The translations under genes were made by a program, and so were the position numbers. From Tilletia caries (lineage: Eukaryota > Basidiomycota > Exobasidiomycetes > Tilletiales > Tilletiaceae): a DNA stretch of 64,000 nucleotides. The stretch is taken from positions 1 through 64,000 of the forward strand of contig JALUTQ010000032.1 in NCBI GenBank assembly GCA_032718865.1. Reading direction: 5' to 3'. Shown piece by piece: positions 32,325-43,432 of this stretch. Each line of letters opens with the position of its first letter. The first letter of the stretch is position 1. The notes under the pieces were generated by a model. That model was not told where the DNA came from. It searched no databases and was given only the letters and a program-made list of their open reading frames with translations.

Positions 32325-35300
32325 TTACATCCGTCTCGCCTCCATCGTCATCCCAAGCCGCCGCTTTGCCTGCAACCACTCCGCAACATCCTCCTCCGTC
32401 GGCAATGCCTTCCATCCCAACCAATCCTCCACCCACTCATGTATCGGTCCCAGCGGCCTGTCGAAGTTGATCGAGCCCGGCGGGAGGGTCTCGATCAGGT
32501 GGACGCAGATCAGACATAGCATCGAGAGGGAGGGCCGGAGGTTGAGGGCGCGCATCCATGGTAAGACCAGAATGACTTCGTCCCATGTAGGGGGTGCCAG
32601 CCCGCCCACGTCCAGATGATGGCAGTAGGTATTCTCGTCTGATGCAACGGCCGTTCGCTGATCGTCCCCATCAGGCGCACCGAGAAAGGCAGCCTCCCAA
32701 AGAGAAGCAGACGATGCCGACAAGGGCTCTTCAGGCATCTGGACAGGCCGAGCAGCACTCGGTCGGCCAACCTCACTGTCGGGGACAGTCATCGTGTGCA
32801 GCAAGGAGCAGTACGCCTCGAAGACTTGGCGGTCGAGGTTGATATAGTGCATCGCCCCCGTCACCCGACCCGCGCGTGAGGTGGCGGAGGAGAACGTCCT
32901 GCTCTGCATCGCGTCCGCCGAACTCAGTGCCGAGAGCGACAGCGTCAGGATTTTCGTCCTCTCCGTCAACTTGGCAGCAACATCCTCCTTCTGAAAGTTG
33001 TAGTTGATGCTGGCAAGCCGCCTGCTAGACGACGTCAATCCTCGGAAGATGGAAACCGTATCGACAGGTTCGACTCCGTCCATGGTATGTTGCGTTGACG
33101 CGTTGCTGGACCACGGTGCAAGTGACGGATGCTGGTCGAAGAGTAGACGTCGAAAGATTTGTCTGATTTTGAATCCCAGTGACGTGTCCGTGCCGGTATC
33201 AAAAGAAGGAAAGGCACCCATGAGTTGCCGGCCAACCATACCCTCCGAGTTGTTTAGATGCTGCTGCCTCTCGGCAGACTCGGCCAGACGAAGCATCTGC
33301 TTCAGTATCTTGACAGAGGATGCCGTCTGGGGGTAGCGCGCGAGCATGGTCTCCCAGAGGGAAAATGCGGTCCGCGGATATCTCAGCACCCGGCCGATGT
33401 AATACAGCAGATCCTTCGATAGGTTGACCGACGGGCCGGCACTCCTCCCCTCCCCTCGCATACTACCCGTTGCTGGCGAGCCTTGCAAAGAAGCGAGCAA
33501 GTCGGAAGACATCCCGTCCAGCGCACGTCGCATAAGTGGTTTACGTCGATGCAGCGATGTCTGTCCGCAGCTCGTCCGCTTGGAGCGCAGGTACGCTCGT
33601 GTGATTCGATCAAAGGGACCTTCGATGCTGCTCCGCCGCCGAAGGGCAGTCTGCCAGACTGCATCGCTCGCTTCCCACCTGCCTCGGGACGAAAACCCAG
33701 TAATGGCCGACTCGTACGTGGCAGCGTCCCGCCGCAGCGGCTCGGCCCAATCCTGCCACTTTTCAGCCCGAGTCTGCCACAGACTACCTGCCTCCCCTCC
33801 CCCTGACGCTCCCGAAATATGTGACGTGCCCAAGATCCCCAACACTTCGTTCTCGGAGATATCCGGGTCGGACGCGAAAAGGGAGACAAGCTCGCGTCCA
33901 AATTCCATCCTGGACGATTTGATCCCTGGGAAAAGGTCATCCGTAGAGGTATCCGACGTGTCTTGCAAGGCCGCAGGCTTCAAAGGATCGAACTCTGGCC
34001 AGGGCGCGAGAAACGTTCGAAAAGAATGACCGCTGTGGTCCCAGACCATCTTACGAGCTTGTTGTAAGCTCATGAAGAGGGAGGGGAAAGGTTCCTCTTC
34101 CGTCAAGCGAAAGGAGCGCCGACAGCGCCATTGAAGTAAGCCCACCGCGCGCTGAGCCCTGCGCCTCGCATCATTCGACCGACTCAGAAGTTTGTGCCTG
34201 CGCGTCTCCCAGAGCCGCCGTCGCGCTGTAGAGAGCGCTCGCCTCCGCCAATTCTGCGCACGCTCCTCCGTCTGCCTAGCCATAGACCCAAAACGCCGTA
34301 TCAACCGATCCGCCCCAGGGCCCCTGATGTCCTGCGGCCTATTGACGACAAAAGCTCGAAGAGCCGCGTCGTAGTCCCCTGGACCGATTTCCATCTCCCC
34401 ATACACATCATCCCACCTCCGTTTCCGTACCGCCGTGCTGGCGGAGATAGCGATGATGCAGGCGCGCGCCAGTGGGACGGTGAGAAACGAGCGTCGCTTG
34501 CCGCTGCGGAGACCGAGTGGTCCGCTGGGAACCACTTCGCCGTGATCGTCGAGAGTGACGGCGTGGGCAGGTCGCGTCCGGGGGAGCGGAAGCCAGTCGC
34601 GATTGGCGCACCACGAGTCGAGGCAGGCTTGAGATGTTCTGACCTCGTCTTCTGTTGGCGCGTCCAGCAGAGCCCGGGCTACGTCGCGGCAAAGCTCGAC
34701 ATGGAATAGCGCCTGCTTTCGTGCTCGTTTCCGAGGCAAGTTGGTCGCTCTGAGTTCCGACATATTTGTACTGGCAGTGCGTCGATAGGTCGGCCAGACG
34801 TGTTCGTCTTTCAGAGCTGATAGGCTAAAAGGTACGTTGCACAAAAGGACGACTGATTTAAGCAAGTTCACTGCTGCTTTGACGTTGCGGCGGTCGGGCC
34901 GGTGAGGGATTAAATGCGCGAGCCTGTGGAAGATCTGTCGGAAGCTGTTCGCTTTGTTGTACGCGCTTCCACGGCGCCGGAACGCTGCGAATCGAGGCCG
35001 CCGTCTGCGATCTCGCGATTGAAGACTTGATGCAGGTCCGATCTGTGCTTGGAAGCGCACGGCAAGTCGGACGACGAGATTTGCGCAGTCGAGCACAAGG
35101 TGGGATGCTCCTAGATCACGCAAGATGCGCTCGAGAGCGGCTGAGACCATGTCCAGAGTGACGTCGACATTGCGAGAAAAGGTAGAGATGAGCTGTAGTT
35201 GATTCGCAGCGGTATCCAGATCGCTGCGATGAGAAGCTGAAGTTGAAGCCTGACCGCCAGAATCGATGACTGGCGGCCAAGCTGCGGCCGAGTCAGGCTG

Positions 35301-36026
35301 GGTGATGCCGAGGACACAGTGACGGTTCAGCACCCTGAGCGCGAGCTCCGCATCGGCGACAGAGTAGATCTGACTGGCGACCAGGTGTGAATGTAGCCGA
35401 GCCAGGAGCGCCCGTCCGCCGGGCCCGGGGAGAGGTGGGGTGTAGAATGCGCCGGTGGAGAGCAAGTACGGCGCCGAGGTCGCGTAGGAGGAGGAAGCCG
35501 ACGCACTGAGTACTTCGAGCCACGCCTGCGCTGAGCACGCCGCTGCCGACTCCGCTCCGTCGTGCGCTGCTGAATGCGCGAGCTCGTTGACGTCGGCGTG
35601 GAAGGTCTTGTGCGACGCTGAGCTCTCCGGGTACGGCGAAGGCAGCTCGCTGATGACCGCCGGCGCCGCTTCCGACCGCTGTCTCTGCTTCCCCCACGCC
35701 TTGGCCGACATCCCCGCCGGACGCGCTTCCCTCGCGCTATGAGCAGCAGCCGCCGTACTTGATTCCGCATCGCTGCGTCGTGCTGAGGACGAAGCGGAAG
35801 AGCAGATCGCTCGCCCAACCGCTGCGCCGGGTGGTATCCGGATGGCGGCCCGGCCGATGGCTCGCTGTAGCCTTAGCCACTGCGCGCTCGCAATCCGCTC
35901 CATCCGTTTCCGCGCGCGCTGAAGCTCCTGCCTTGCTCGATGTTTCCAGTGAGTGAGTGAAGCGAAGGTCAGGAATCTTGAGAAGATCGACGCGTGGGAG
36001 AATCGGAAAGATGTGGAGGCTGTCAT
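32325..36026 (-). CDS. PPR-like large protein, family copy A
   Basis: Single exon of up to 1233 residues. ATG 36026 adds 41 residues (TASTSFRFSHAS...) before a second ATG at 35903 (MERIASAQWLRLQRAIGR), which is the start shared with the copy at 59299. The chain is helical and Arg-rich. Short helix-pair segments such as TYESAITGFSSRGRWEASDAVW resemble pentatricopeptide (PPR) repeats, and the N-terminus could be a mitochondrial presequence. The C-terminal block (FEAYCSLLHTMTV ... ILVLPWMRALNLRPS) is conserved in all three copies of this window. The first ~375 shared residues are nearly identical to the 59299 copy, then similarity drops abruptly. A MITE with a nested Tc1 lies ~100 bp upstream. 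The PPR link is inference from pattern. Confidence 0.72.
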   Translation of the reverse strand: MTASTSFRFSHASIFSRFLTFASLTHWKHRARQELQRARKRMERIASAQWLRLQRAIGRAAIRIPPGAAVGRAICSSASSSARRSDAESSTAAAAHSAREARPAGMSAKAWGKQRQRSEAAPAVISELPSPYPESSASHKTFHADVNELAHSAAHDGAESAAACSAQAWLEVLSASASSSYATSAPYLLSTGAFYTPPLPGPGGRALLARLHSHLVASQIYSVADAELALRVLNRHCVLGITQPDSAAAWPPVIDSGGQASTSASHRSDLDTAANQLQLISTFSRNVDVTLDMVSAALERILRDLGASHLVLDCANLVVRLAVRFQAQIGPASSLQSRDRRRRPRFAAFRRRGSAYNKANSFRQIFHRLAHLIPHRPDRRNVKAAVNLLKSVVLLCNVPFSLSALKDEHVWPTYRRTASTNMSELRATNLPRKRARKQALFHVELCRDVARALLDAPTEDEVRTSQACLDSWCANRDWLPLPRTRPAHAVTLDDHGEVVPSGPLGLRSGKRRSFLTVPLARACIIAISASTAVRKRRWDDVYGEMEIGPGDYDAALRAFVVNRPQDIRGPGADRLIRRFGSMARQTEERAQNWRRRALSTARRRLWETRRHKLLSRSNDARRRAQRAVGLLQWRCRRSFRLTEEEPFPSLFMSLQQARKMVWDHSGHSFRTFLAPWPEFDPLKPAALQDTSDTSTDDLFPGIKSSRMEFGRELVSLFASDPDISENEVLGILGTSHISGASGGGEAGSLWQTRAEKWQDWAEPLRRDAATYESAITGFSSRGRWEASDAVWQTALRRRSSIEGPFDRITRAYLRSKRTSCGQTSLHRRKPLMRRALDGMSSDLLASLQGSPATGSMRGEGRSAGPSVNLSKDLLYYIGRVLRYPRTAFSLWETMLARYPQTASSVKILKQMLRLAESAERQQHLNNSEGMVGRQLMGAFPSFDTGTDTSLGFKIRQIFRRLLFDQHPSLAPWSSNASTQHTMDGVEPVDTVSIFRGLTSSSRRLASINYNFQKEDVAAKLTERTKILTLSLSALSSADAMQSRTFSSATSRAGRVTGAMHYINLDRQVFEAYCSLLHTMTVPDSEVGRPSAARPVQMPEEPLSASSASLWEAAFLGAPDGDDQRTAVASDENTYCHHLDVGGLAPPTWDEVILVLPWMRALNLRPSLSMLCLICVHLIETLPPGSINFDRPLGPIHEWVEDWLGWKALPTEEDVAEWLQAKRRLGMTMEARRM

Positions 36027-36562
36027 TTTCGAAAAGTGCTTCTTCTCCGAAAATGCGTACAGCTGATCCAGAACAGCATCAGAACGGGACGGGACCTCAT
36101 CGCCTGCACCGCTCTCCCTTCGGCTAGTCTGATCACACCAGACCGGCGGTGATCAAAGAGTCACCTCCACGCGCTTATCAGAACTGTCGCCGCGGTGGCG
36201 GTCTGGACGCACTCGACCCGATTTTGTTAGTAAGTGCCCGCAAATTTTGTAGTCAACTTCGTTCGAAGCCCAACTTCGCACACCAACTGCATCTCGAGAC
36301 ACAAACGTACGCACATAAAACTGCGCATGAGCATAGCCAGGCACAGTAAGAATCATCTCCAGGCTTCAGATCTCTGTTCGATAAGGAGCAGGGCTGGTGG
36401 TGCTGCTTTGCGTTCATGGCATGTCAGGGGAGAAAAAAAAAGTCGATTTTCTCACGTGGAACCCTCCTGGAGCGCTTTAACGAGGGATAAATACTGGGCA
36501 GCGCAGGCGGCGGCGGGCAGCGTCGCGTCGCGTGGACCGTGTCAGACGCCCATCTGCACATA

Positions 36563-38132
36563 CAGTGACTTCCAAAATTGTCCACACCATGTCCGAAAAT
36601 TCTTTGAGAGTGACTACGACACAACACAGACTTCTAATGCTTATGAAACGCTCCGAGCTGAGTCTGGAGACATCCGCCGAAGATTCCAGAGCAGCTTTGC
36701 CACCTCCATCTTCGACCGTTACCTCACAATTCTACCAAGTATAAATGGACAATATTGACGCGTGCTAGCTACCAGCTAATTTTCTTCGCGCGCTTGCAAA
36801 CTGCTTACACTCTTCATCCTTCTGCTACCCTAACCATCTTCTCTCATGCCTTTGCAACCCACACAGCCTGTCACAGCTCCTTCCTCCTCCTCGTTATCTC
36901 CCCGGTCTCAACGCGTCAAGTCAGATCTCGAAGCCGGCCTCTCCCTTCGCGCTATTGCGCGTACACGAGGCGTCAGCAAGTCTTGGGCCGGCAACCTGCG
37001 TTCGCAGATCGAGAACCTGCCCCCTCCGCCCCACAGCGGCCGCCCTCCCGTGCTCTCCCCGCAAGAACGCCGACGGATTACGCGCCCTATTGTCTCAGGT
37101 CGCCTCGAAAATGCTGTCGAGGTTCACCGAGAGTTTACTCGCTCTGACGGACGCAAGTGCTCAGTAACGACGGTCAGAAGGGTACTCAAGGATGCCGGCT
37201 TCAAGGCACGGGTCAAGAAAAAGAAGCCTGCTATCACCGACGCGCACGCCAAGGCCCGTCTAGCATGGGCACGTCAGCACCGAGGATGGACGGCGAGCGA
37301 CTGGGAGAAGGTTATATGGTCAGACGAGACCAAGATCAACCGCTTTGGATTCGATGGTCGGAAGTGGGTATGGGTGCCCAAGGGATCGGCATTGACGAAT
37401 AGGGAGGTCACTTCCACGCACAAGTTTGGAGGTGGTGGAGTGATGGTTTGGGGATGCATTACTGCCTCTTCAGTGGGAGGTATGACTTTCATCCGAGGTA
37501 TCATGGACTCGGAGAAGTATGTGGAGATCCTGCAGAGCCGCCTTTTCCCAACCCTGGACGCTCTCGACCTCGTCGGTAACCCCAATGAGCGCCAGCAGCG
37601 AATTTTTCCAACACGACAACGACCCGAAACACACTTCTCGCCACACCAAAGCCTGGCTGGCTCAACACAACCTCACCGTCCTCGACTGGCCTGCGCAGAG
37701 CCCGGACCTCAACCCAATCGAACACGTTTGGCGAAAGCTGAAAGAGCAGCTAAAGACATATCCCACTCCCGCAGCAAATCTTCAGCAGCTGAAGGATCGC
37801 ATCCAAGAACAGTGGGATCTGATTCCAGCTGACTACATCCAGAGGCTAGTAGCCTCAATGCCAGCCAGAGTTGAGGCCGTTATCAAGGCAAAGGGGCGCA
37901 GCACCAAGTACTGAATGTGTATTTTTCTTCTGCGCAGCAAAATTGTCCAAATGTATTTGCTTCATCCTCTTCATCTGACCCGCTCGGAACCCGGTTCTGG
38001 CAGACCCCCAAAACAGTTGGTGTTACCACACAGCCAGACGTGCAATTTTTGGTGAGATTTAGTTGTGTGGTGAAGCGCAGGAAAGATATGAAGATTTCTC
38101 AGATGAGTCGTGGACAATTTTGGAAGTCACTG
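36563..38132 (+). mobile_element. Tc1/mariner element (1570 bp)
   Basis: Perfect 23-bp terminal inverted repeats (36563-36585 and 38110-38132; ends CAGTGACTTCCAAAATTG...), flanked by TA on both sides (36561-36562, 38133-38134), which is the family's target duplication. One transposase gene lies inside. It is inserted within the left-hand part of the MITE-like element. Confidence 0.92.
36846..37914 (+). pseudogene. Tc1-type DD34E transposase with one frameshift
   Basis: ATG 36846. The N-terminal helix-turn-helix DNA-binding region (residues ~25-110) includes GLSLRAIARTRGVSKS. The DDE domain follows: first Asp in VIWSDETK, second in FQHDNDPKHTS, and Glu in SPDLNPIEHVW, with 34 residues between the last two. 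The first frame runs to ~37610; the rest (to the TGA at 37912-37914) is in another frame. The shift maps to a T5 run at 37603-37607. All three catalytic residues remain, and the TIRs are perfect, so the copy is young. Length (~355 residues) is normal for the family. Confidence 0.88.
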
Positions 38133-38371
38133 TAGATGAGGTGAAAAAATGGGTGTATCGTGGCCCGTGCACGCTGGATCCCAGTTTGTCAAGGTGCAAA
38201 AGGTGGCCCATGCACGCTGGATGCCCGTTTGTCTCATTTCAAAGCTCACTTAGTAAAAACGCCTTCCACTTACTAAGTAAAACGGGTCGAGTGCGTCCAG
38301 ACCGTCACCACGGGATCTGTCCTGTCATCACGTGCGTCGACGGTCTGGTGTGACCAGACTATCCCTTCGGC

Positions 38372-38892
38372 TTCTGGCTCTCGACGTCCACAACACTTGA
38401 AGATTCAAAGCAGGGGAAGCGCTGCGAGTGGCCGGCTCGGTCGGCGTAAGGATCTCTTCGGGGATGCGGGCTTTGATAACGCTTCTCGCTTCACAGATTG
38501 CTGGGCACTCGCTCCAGAGTCCAGATGGCGTGCAGTTGTCATCGTCTGTCAAGCTCTCATCGCGCTCGGGCCTGACCCTGACCATGGCATTGACCAGCGA
38601 CAAAGGGAGGCGCTGATTCGCTTCTGACATCTGACCCCTGGTGGCTTGAAGGCTGACCGCTGACCATCTATCCCATGCTGATCAGTGTCCACAGCTCATC
38701 GCCATCTCTTCTTCTCTTCTTCGCTACTTCGCAGTTACCTACTTAAGCAGGCCGCTTATACTTCAGGTCTCTCCCCTCCCTTTCCTTCCTCTTCTCCCCA
38801 CCAGTCCAGCGCGTTCAACCTCTTCTTCTTCCTCGCCTTCACTGCCAGATGATCCCCACCCTCTCAGCTTCATCATCAAAGCCAAACGAACC
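38372..38892. other. Duplicated promoter region of gene 38893
   Basis: Homologous to ~30750-31195 in front of the twin gene. No gene inside. It begins just after the right target duplication of the MITE-like element. Confidence 0.55.
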
Positions 38893-39714
38893 ATGGCGCT
38901 CCATCTGCTCCGGCAACGTGCCCTGCCCCTCCTTCAGCCTCAGCTCCGAGGCATTCCAAGCCTCTCCCACGCACCCGTCCGAGTCGGGACCGCTGGTCCA
39001 GTAAAGACGCTCTTGATCAGCAATTTTCGCTCCTTGTCCAGCGCTGCGGGACACTCACAACCGAGCCTGTCGTCGACTTCCACCCTGCGAGCCGTTCCTC
39101 AGATCGCCCTGGCTCGCCAAAGTGCCAAGCTAAGCATTGGTCCGGCCGTTATCCCCAAGTCGAACCCCACCAACCGGCTCAGTCTGACGCAGACACATAC
39201 CATGCGATCGTTCAAATCTTCGTCGTTCCACGATGCAGGTACGAAGGCCAAGGCCACGCCTTCTCGAGCTCGTGAGCCTGGTAGTACGAAAGCCCGTGGG
39301 ACTACAAAGACCAAAGGTGCAGGAGCAACTGGAGTACGCGCGGCGCGATCGGTCACTTCCCGTCCGCGTAACCAATTGGTGCGGTTCCAAGCTAAGCCCA
39401 CTAGTGTGAAAGCACCCTCTACAGGCGTATCTCGCTCCAAATACTCCCTCGACGTCGACACCTCCCAATTCGGGGACCAGAACAGGCCTACGGCCATCAT
39501 GGCCCGGAACGCGATGCTCCAGTGGCTCTCCCAGAAACGCCAGGTGTCGACTTCTGCGGGCCGATCTGCTCCCGTTGCTGAAGCACAGCGTGTTCCGCCG
39601 CCGCTGTCGGCGCACCTCACGTCGGCTGCTCCTCAGCCTGGCTCAGTGAAGGTCTCGGATCTGATTGCTGCTCGCAGCTCCTTCGCCGGCTCTGCCTGGA
39701 ACAAGTTCTACTGA
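38893..39714 (+). CDS. Basic protein with mitochondrial-like N-terminus, duplicated (copy B)
   Basis: Single exon, 273 residues. It starts MALHLLRQRALPLLQPQLRG, almost the same as the twin at 31196; the promoter and leader are also homologous. The N-terminal ~85 residues are the best-conserved part, followed by a basic Ala/Thr/Arg-rich middle with diverged length, then KYSLDVDTSQ and a C-terminal VQRVPPPL...VSDLIAARSSF block. The twin has ~35 extra residues in the middle. No known domain is recognised. Mitochondrial targeting is inferred from the Arg-rich, acid-free start. Confidence 0.72.
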   Translation: MALHLLRQRALPLLQPQLRGIPSLSHAPVRVGTAGPVKTLLISNFRSLSSAAGHSQPSLSSTSTLRAVPQIALARQSAKLSIGPAVIPKSNPTNRLSLTQTHTMRSFKSSSFHDAGTKAKATPSRAREPGSTKARGTTKTKGAGATGVRAARSVTSRPRNQLVRFQAKPTSVKAPSTGVSRSKYSLDVDTSQFGDQNRPTAIMARNAMLQWLSQKRQVSTSAGRSAPVAEAQRVPPPLSAHLTSAAPQPGSVKVSDLIAARSSFAGSAWNKFY

Positions 39715-40188
39715 GGCGGGCGGCTCCTCACTTGTATTTCTGATGTTTCCTGATCATCGATTCAATCCACTCTTTTGATGTTTCCCATGGAAGGCTTCGC
39801 TCCGTCCAATTCCATCGTGAAGAAGGGCCAGCACTCAGCAGACGCTCCATCGTCCCTCTCTCCGCGATCCGTCATCCGACGCGTGAACCGCGAACGGCGA
39901 CGATGGTGCTGAGAGTCTTTTGAGACGGGTGAGACTGTTGAGACTTCTGCTCACGTGATGTGGCCGCCCTGAGCGTCACCCGCAGCTTCAGCTTCAGCTT
40001 CGAGGTTGCGCTTCTTCCCTTTTTCGAGTGTAGGAGAGCGAGCGAGTCAGACGACAGCAGCGAGCTTCCCAACAACGACAGCGGCAGCGGCAGCGGCAGC
40101 AACAACACACAGAACATCGCTCTCTCCCACCACTCTCCTCCCGCAGCCCGCAGCCCGCAGCCCGCAGCCCGCATTTCTGCCGCACACG
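39715..40188. other. Promoter/leader of eIF2-gamma
   Basis: No gene. A short tandem GCAGCCC repeat (five copies, ~40144-40172) lies directly before the ATG in the leader. Confidence 0.5.
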
Positions 40189-41680
40189 ATGGCAGCAACA
40201 GCAGCCAGCACCGACGCAGACGCAGACGCAGCCGTCGCACAGATCGCAGAACAGCTCCACGACCTCGACATCTCCAAGCTCCACCCGCTCTCGCCCGAGG
40301 TCATCTCGCGCCAGGCCACCATCAACATCGGCACCATCGGACACGTCGCACACGGAAAGTCCACCGTCGTCAAGTCCATCTCCGGCGTACAGACGGTCCG
40401 CTTCAAGAACGAGCTCGTTCGCAATATCACCATCAAGTTGGGATATGCGAACGCCAAGATCTACAAGTGCGAGCGCGACGCTTGTCCGAGGCCCGGCTGC
40501 TATCGCTCGTTTCCCTCCGGTAAGGAGGCCAACCCGCCGTGCGAGGTGCCCGGCTGCGGCGCACGCATGAAGCTCCTCAGACACGTCTCCTTCGTCGATT
40601 GTCCCGGCCACGACATCCTCATGGCCACCATGCTCAACGGCGCCGCAGTCATGGACGCCGCGCTACTCCTCATCGCAGGCAACGAGCCCTGTCCACAACC
40701 ACAGACGAGCGAGCATCTGGCCGCGGTCGAGATCATGAAGCTCAAGCACATCATCATCCTCCAGAACAAGGTCGACCTCATCCGGGAGCAGCAGGCCGAG
40801 GAGCACTGGAAGAGCATCGCCAACTTCGTCCAGGGCACCGTCGCGCAGGATGCGCCCATCGTGCCCATCTCCGCTCAGCTAAAATACAATATCGACTCCG
40901 TGTGCGAGTACCTGGTCAAGCGCGTGCCCGTGCCGCCTAGGGACTTCACCTCCGCGCCCCGGCTCATCGTCATCCGCTCGTTCGACGTGAACAAGCCGGG
41001 GGCGGAGGTGCACGAGCTCAAGGGCGGCGTCGCCGGTGGCTCCATCCTCACCGGCGTCCTCAAGCTCGGACAGGAGATCGAGATCAGGCCGGGGATCGTC
41101 ATCAAGGACAACGAGGGCAAGATCCACTGTCGGCCCATCTTCAGTCGGATCGTCTCCCTCTTTGCCGAGCACAACGACCTCCAGTTCGCCGTGCCCGGTG
41201 GGCTGATCGGCGTGGGCACGAAAGTGGACCCCACGCTCTGTCGTGCCGATCGACTCGTGGGCCAGGTCCTCGGCGCCGTAGGCACCCTGCCGAAGATCTA
41301 CACCGAGCTCGAGATCAACTACTTCCTGCTGCGCAGACTGCTCGGGGTGAAGTCGGACGACAAGAAACAGACCAAAGTGCAAAAACTGGCGAAGAATGAG
41401 GTGTTGATGGTCAACATTGGCTCGACTTCCACGGGAGGGAAGGTCATCTCTGTCAAGGCGGACTTGGCGAAGATCGTGCTTACGTCGCCGGCGTGTACTG
41501 AGGTGGGCGAGAAGATTGCGCTCTCGCGTCGGATTGAGAACCACTGGCGGTTGGTCGGCTGGGGCAGTGTGCAGAGGTCAGTGTCGATGGTACGGATTCG
41601 TTCTGGACCTTGCTAGAGTACTGACGCGCCTTTTTCTTCTTGATGCACACAGCGGAACAACAATCGAAGCGGAGTCCTGA
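40189..41680 (+). CDS. GCD11: Translation initiation factor eIF2 subunit gamma
   Basis: Exons 40189-41576 and 41653-41680 (76-nt GT-AG intron, 41577-41652) give 471 residues. This is the GTPase subunit of eIF2, which binds GTP and Met-tRNAi and delivers it to the 40S subunit. Motifs in order: G1 GHVAHGKST (~residue 48), the Cys-containing insertion ([11 protein letters not shown] ... CEVPGCG), G3 DCPGHD, G4 NKVD, G5 SAQ, then two beta-barrel domains, ending [15 protein letters not shown]. Splicing is needed for the family's normal end; unspliced reading gives a wrong tail. ATG 40189 is chosen because upstream in-frame residues are low-complexity leader sequence. An essential single-copy housekeeping gene this close to a telomere is notable. 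Confidence 0.97.
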
Positions 41681-41839
41681 TTTCGATCTTGGCCCTTCAC
41701 CTTTGCTGTACATTCCCACGTCGTCTCAGAAGTGTCCAGTGTCACACTCTTCCGTGCGATTGCGACCATCCTCCCTTCAAAAGATTGCAATACTACAGAG
41801 ATTGCATGCCCAACGCGCCTCTACAATGAGAATGACTAT

Positions 41840-42822
41840 CTATGCACCGTAGTAGTTGCAGCGCGCCAAGCCAGAGAGCAACTGAACACCTGCCTTCGCA
41901 CCGTCGATGACGGCCACTTGTTTACCCGGTGGCAACGCGCTCTGAGCCCCTTGACGCACGACGTCCTCCATACCCGTCATGCCTGCCCACCAAATAAGAA
42001 CAGAGAGAGAGAGTTGAGCAAAAGAAATGCCAAGAAAAAAGCAGTCAAACAGTCAAAGATCATACTCACCTGCACAACCGAGGATGATGGCATCCGCGCC
42101 CATGTTGGCCAGCTTGGCTGCGTGCTCTTTGAGCACGGCTTGGACTTTGGCTGGATCGCCTGTTTGGAGCTCGACGACGCCGAGGCCTGTGGACAGGGTG
42201 CCGATGTAGCGGTACGAGTTTGCGCCGAGGACGTCTCGGACTCTGGGGGCTCAGCTCAACCAAAAGAAAGGGGTGAGGGGTTTCTCTATATCCCTCGAAC
42301 CGGCGCATATAAAGAGAGATGGGGGCTCACCCTCGATCGATGTCAGACACAGCATCCGCGCCCGTGGTGATGACGCCGAAGCGGGTACCAAGCGGCAAAG
42401 CGTGCAGCACGGCCGCTTCGAGGATGTGCATGCAGGGCGTCCGCGGGAATTCGTGCCTCAGCATGCCTGCGAGCGGGTGGTTGCTGAAGCAGCAGATGAG
42501 GTAGGCGTCTGGGCTTGGGGTGGTGGTGGTGCGGAGGAGGAGGGAGAAGGTGTGGGTGGCGGAGAGGACGGCGTCGATTGGGTTGTTGATGGAGGGAGGG
42601 GATGTGGGTGGGCCGGTGTGGAAGGTGAGGCGGAGGTTTGGGTCTTGTTGGCTTGCGGTCAGGTTCTTCTCGAGTGCTTTTGTGATGACCTGTGTGTACA
42701 GTTCAGAGCATGGGAGGTCAGTACATTATGAAGGCGGTGGATGGATTGGATTAGAGAATACGGACATCACTGCTGTTTGGGTTGACCACTGCGAGAGTGA
42801 GTGTAGAGGGGAGGGAAGTCAT
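41840..42822 (-). CDS. DCG1: Asp/Glu (hydantoin) racemase family protein, DCG1-like
   Basis: Four exons on the minus strand: 42822-42766, 42689-42331, 42242-42070, 41982-41840. All joins are GT-AG and in frame, giving 243 residues, the length of yeast DCG1. The start MTSLPSTLTLAVVNPNSSD has the family's NPN(S/T) signature. The first catalytic Cys is in LICCFSNHPL, FGVITTG follows, and the second Cys is in DAIILGCAGM. The end is VAVIDGAKAGVQLL. The fold racemises or binds small acidic or hydantoin-like substrates; the yeast homologue is nitrogen-catabolite regulated, but its substrate is not settled. The gene is convergent with eIF2-gamma, with ~160 bp between stops. Confidence 0.9.
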
Positions 42823-43261
42823 GACTGGGACAGGGGAAGGAGAGCGGGAATGAAGGCTGTTGAACAGAGGGAGAGAAGAGGAAGATCAGCGAACACAGCA
42901 CAGCGCAACTTCTCACTCTCGCAGTCTTCGTTCTTCACCCTTTAGTGAACGTTCTCAGACCAGAGGAAGCTCAGGCTGCAGCAAGATCGGTGTCAGTGTG
43001 AGGGACAGAACGGAAAAGGTCAGCGAAGATAGGCAATATGTAAGAGATGGACGAGGGTGAGAGCGAGGGTGAAGCAAAGCGGGTGAACGATCAGCCGCCT
43101 TGTCAAGACCCCAGTGAGACCCAGACGCCGCGGTCACGATATGTATACAAGACTGCGAGTCTCGCTCCCATTGTCGAAATTCTCTCTCAACTTGGAATCC
43201 GAGAATCGAGATCGTTGTCCACAGCGTCGAGGTCGAGGTCGAGGTCGAGGTCGGAAGCAAG
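42823..43261. other. Divergent promoter region, racemase / POP3
   Basis: About 440 bp between two divergent starts. GAGGTCGAGGTCGAGG-type 6-mer repeats lie just before the ATG at 43262 (43228-43254). No gene seen. Confidence 0.5.
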
Positions 43262-43385
43262 ATGAGCGCAGTGAAAACTCATTCTGGGCCCAGCAGGCGC
43301 GCGAAGGGGAAGACACAGACTGGTGCTCGTGCTGGTGCTGGTCCCGCCCCCGCCCCAGGTGGAACGTCAGCGACTGCGACCACCT

Positions 43386-43432
<47 letters not shown>

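Larger units (their letters stand above)
36125..38361. mobile_element. MITE-like TIR element (10-bp TSD) containing a nested Tc1
   Basis: The left end is TAGTCTGATCACACCAGACC and the right end is its inverse with one change. TIRs are imperfect over ~112 bp on the left (36125-36236) and ~95 bp on the right (38267-38361), and include the shared block GGTCTGGACGCACTCGACCC. The direct repeat TCCCTTCGGC flanks the element (36115-36124 and 38362-38371), a 10-bp target-site duplication as made by Mutator-like (MULE) transposases. Without the Tc1 the element would be ~0.67 kb and non-coding, so it needs a transposase in trans. Confidence 0.72.
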
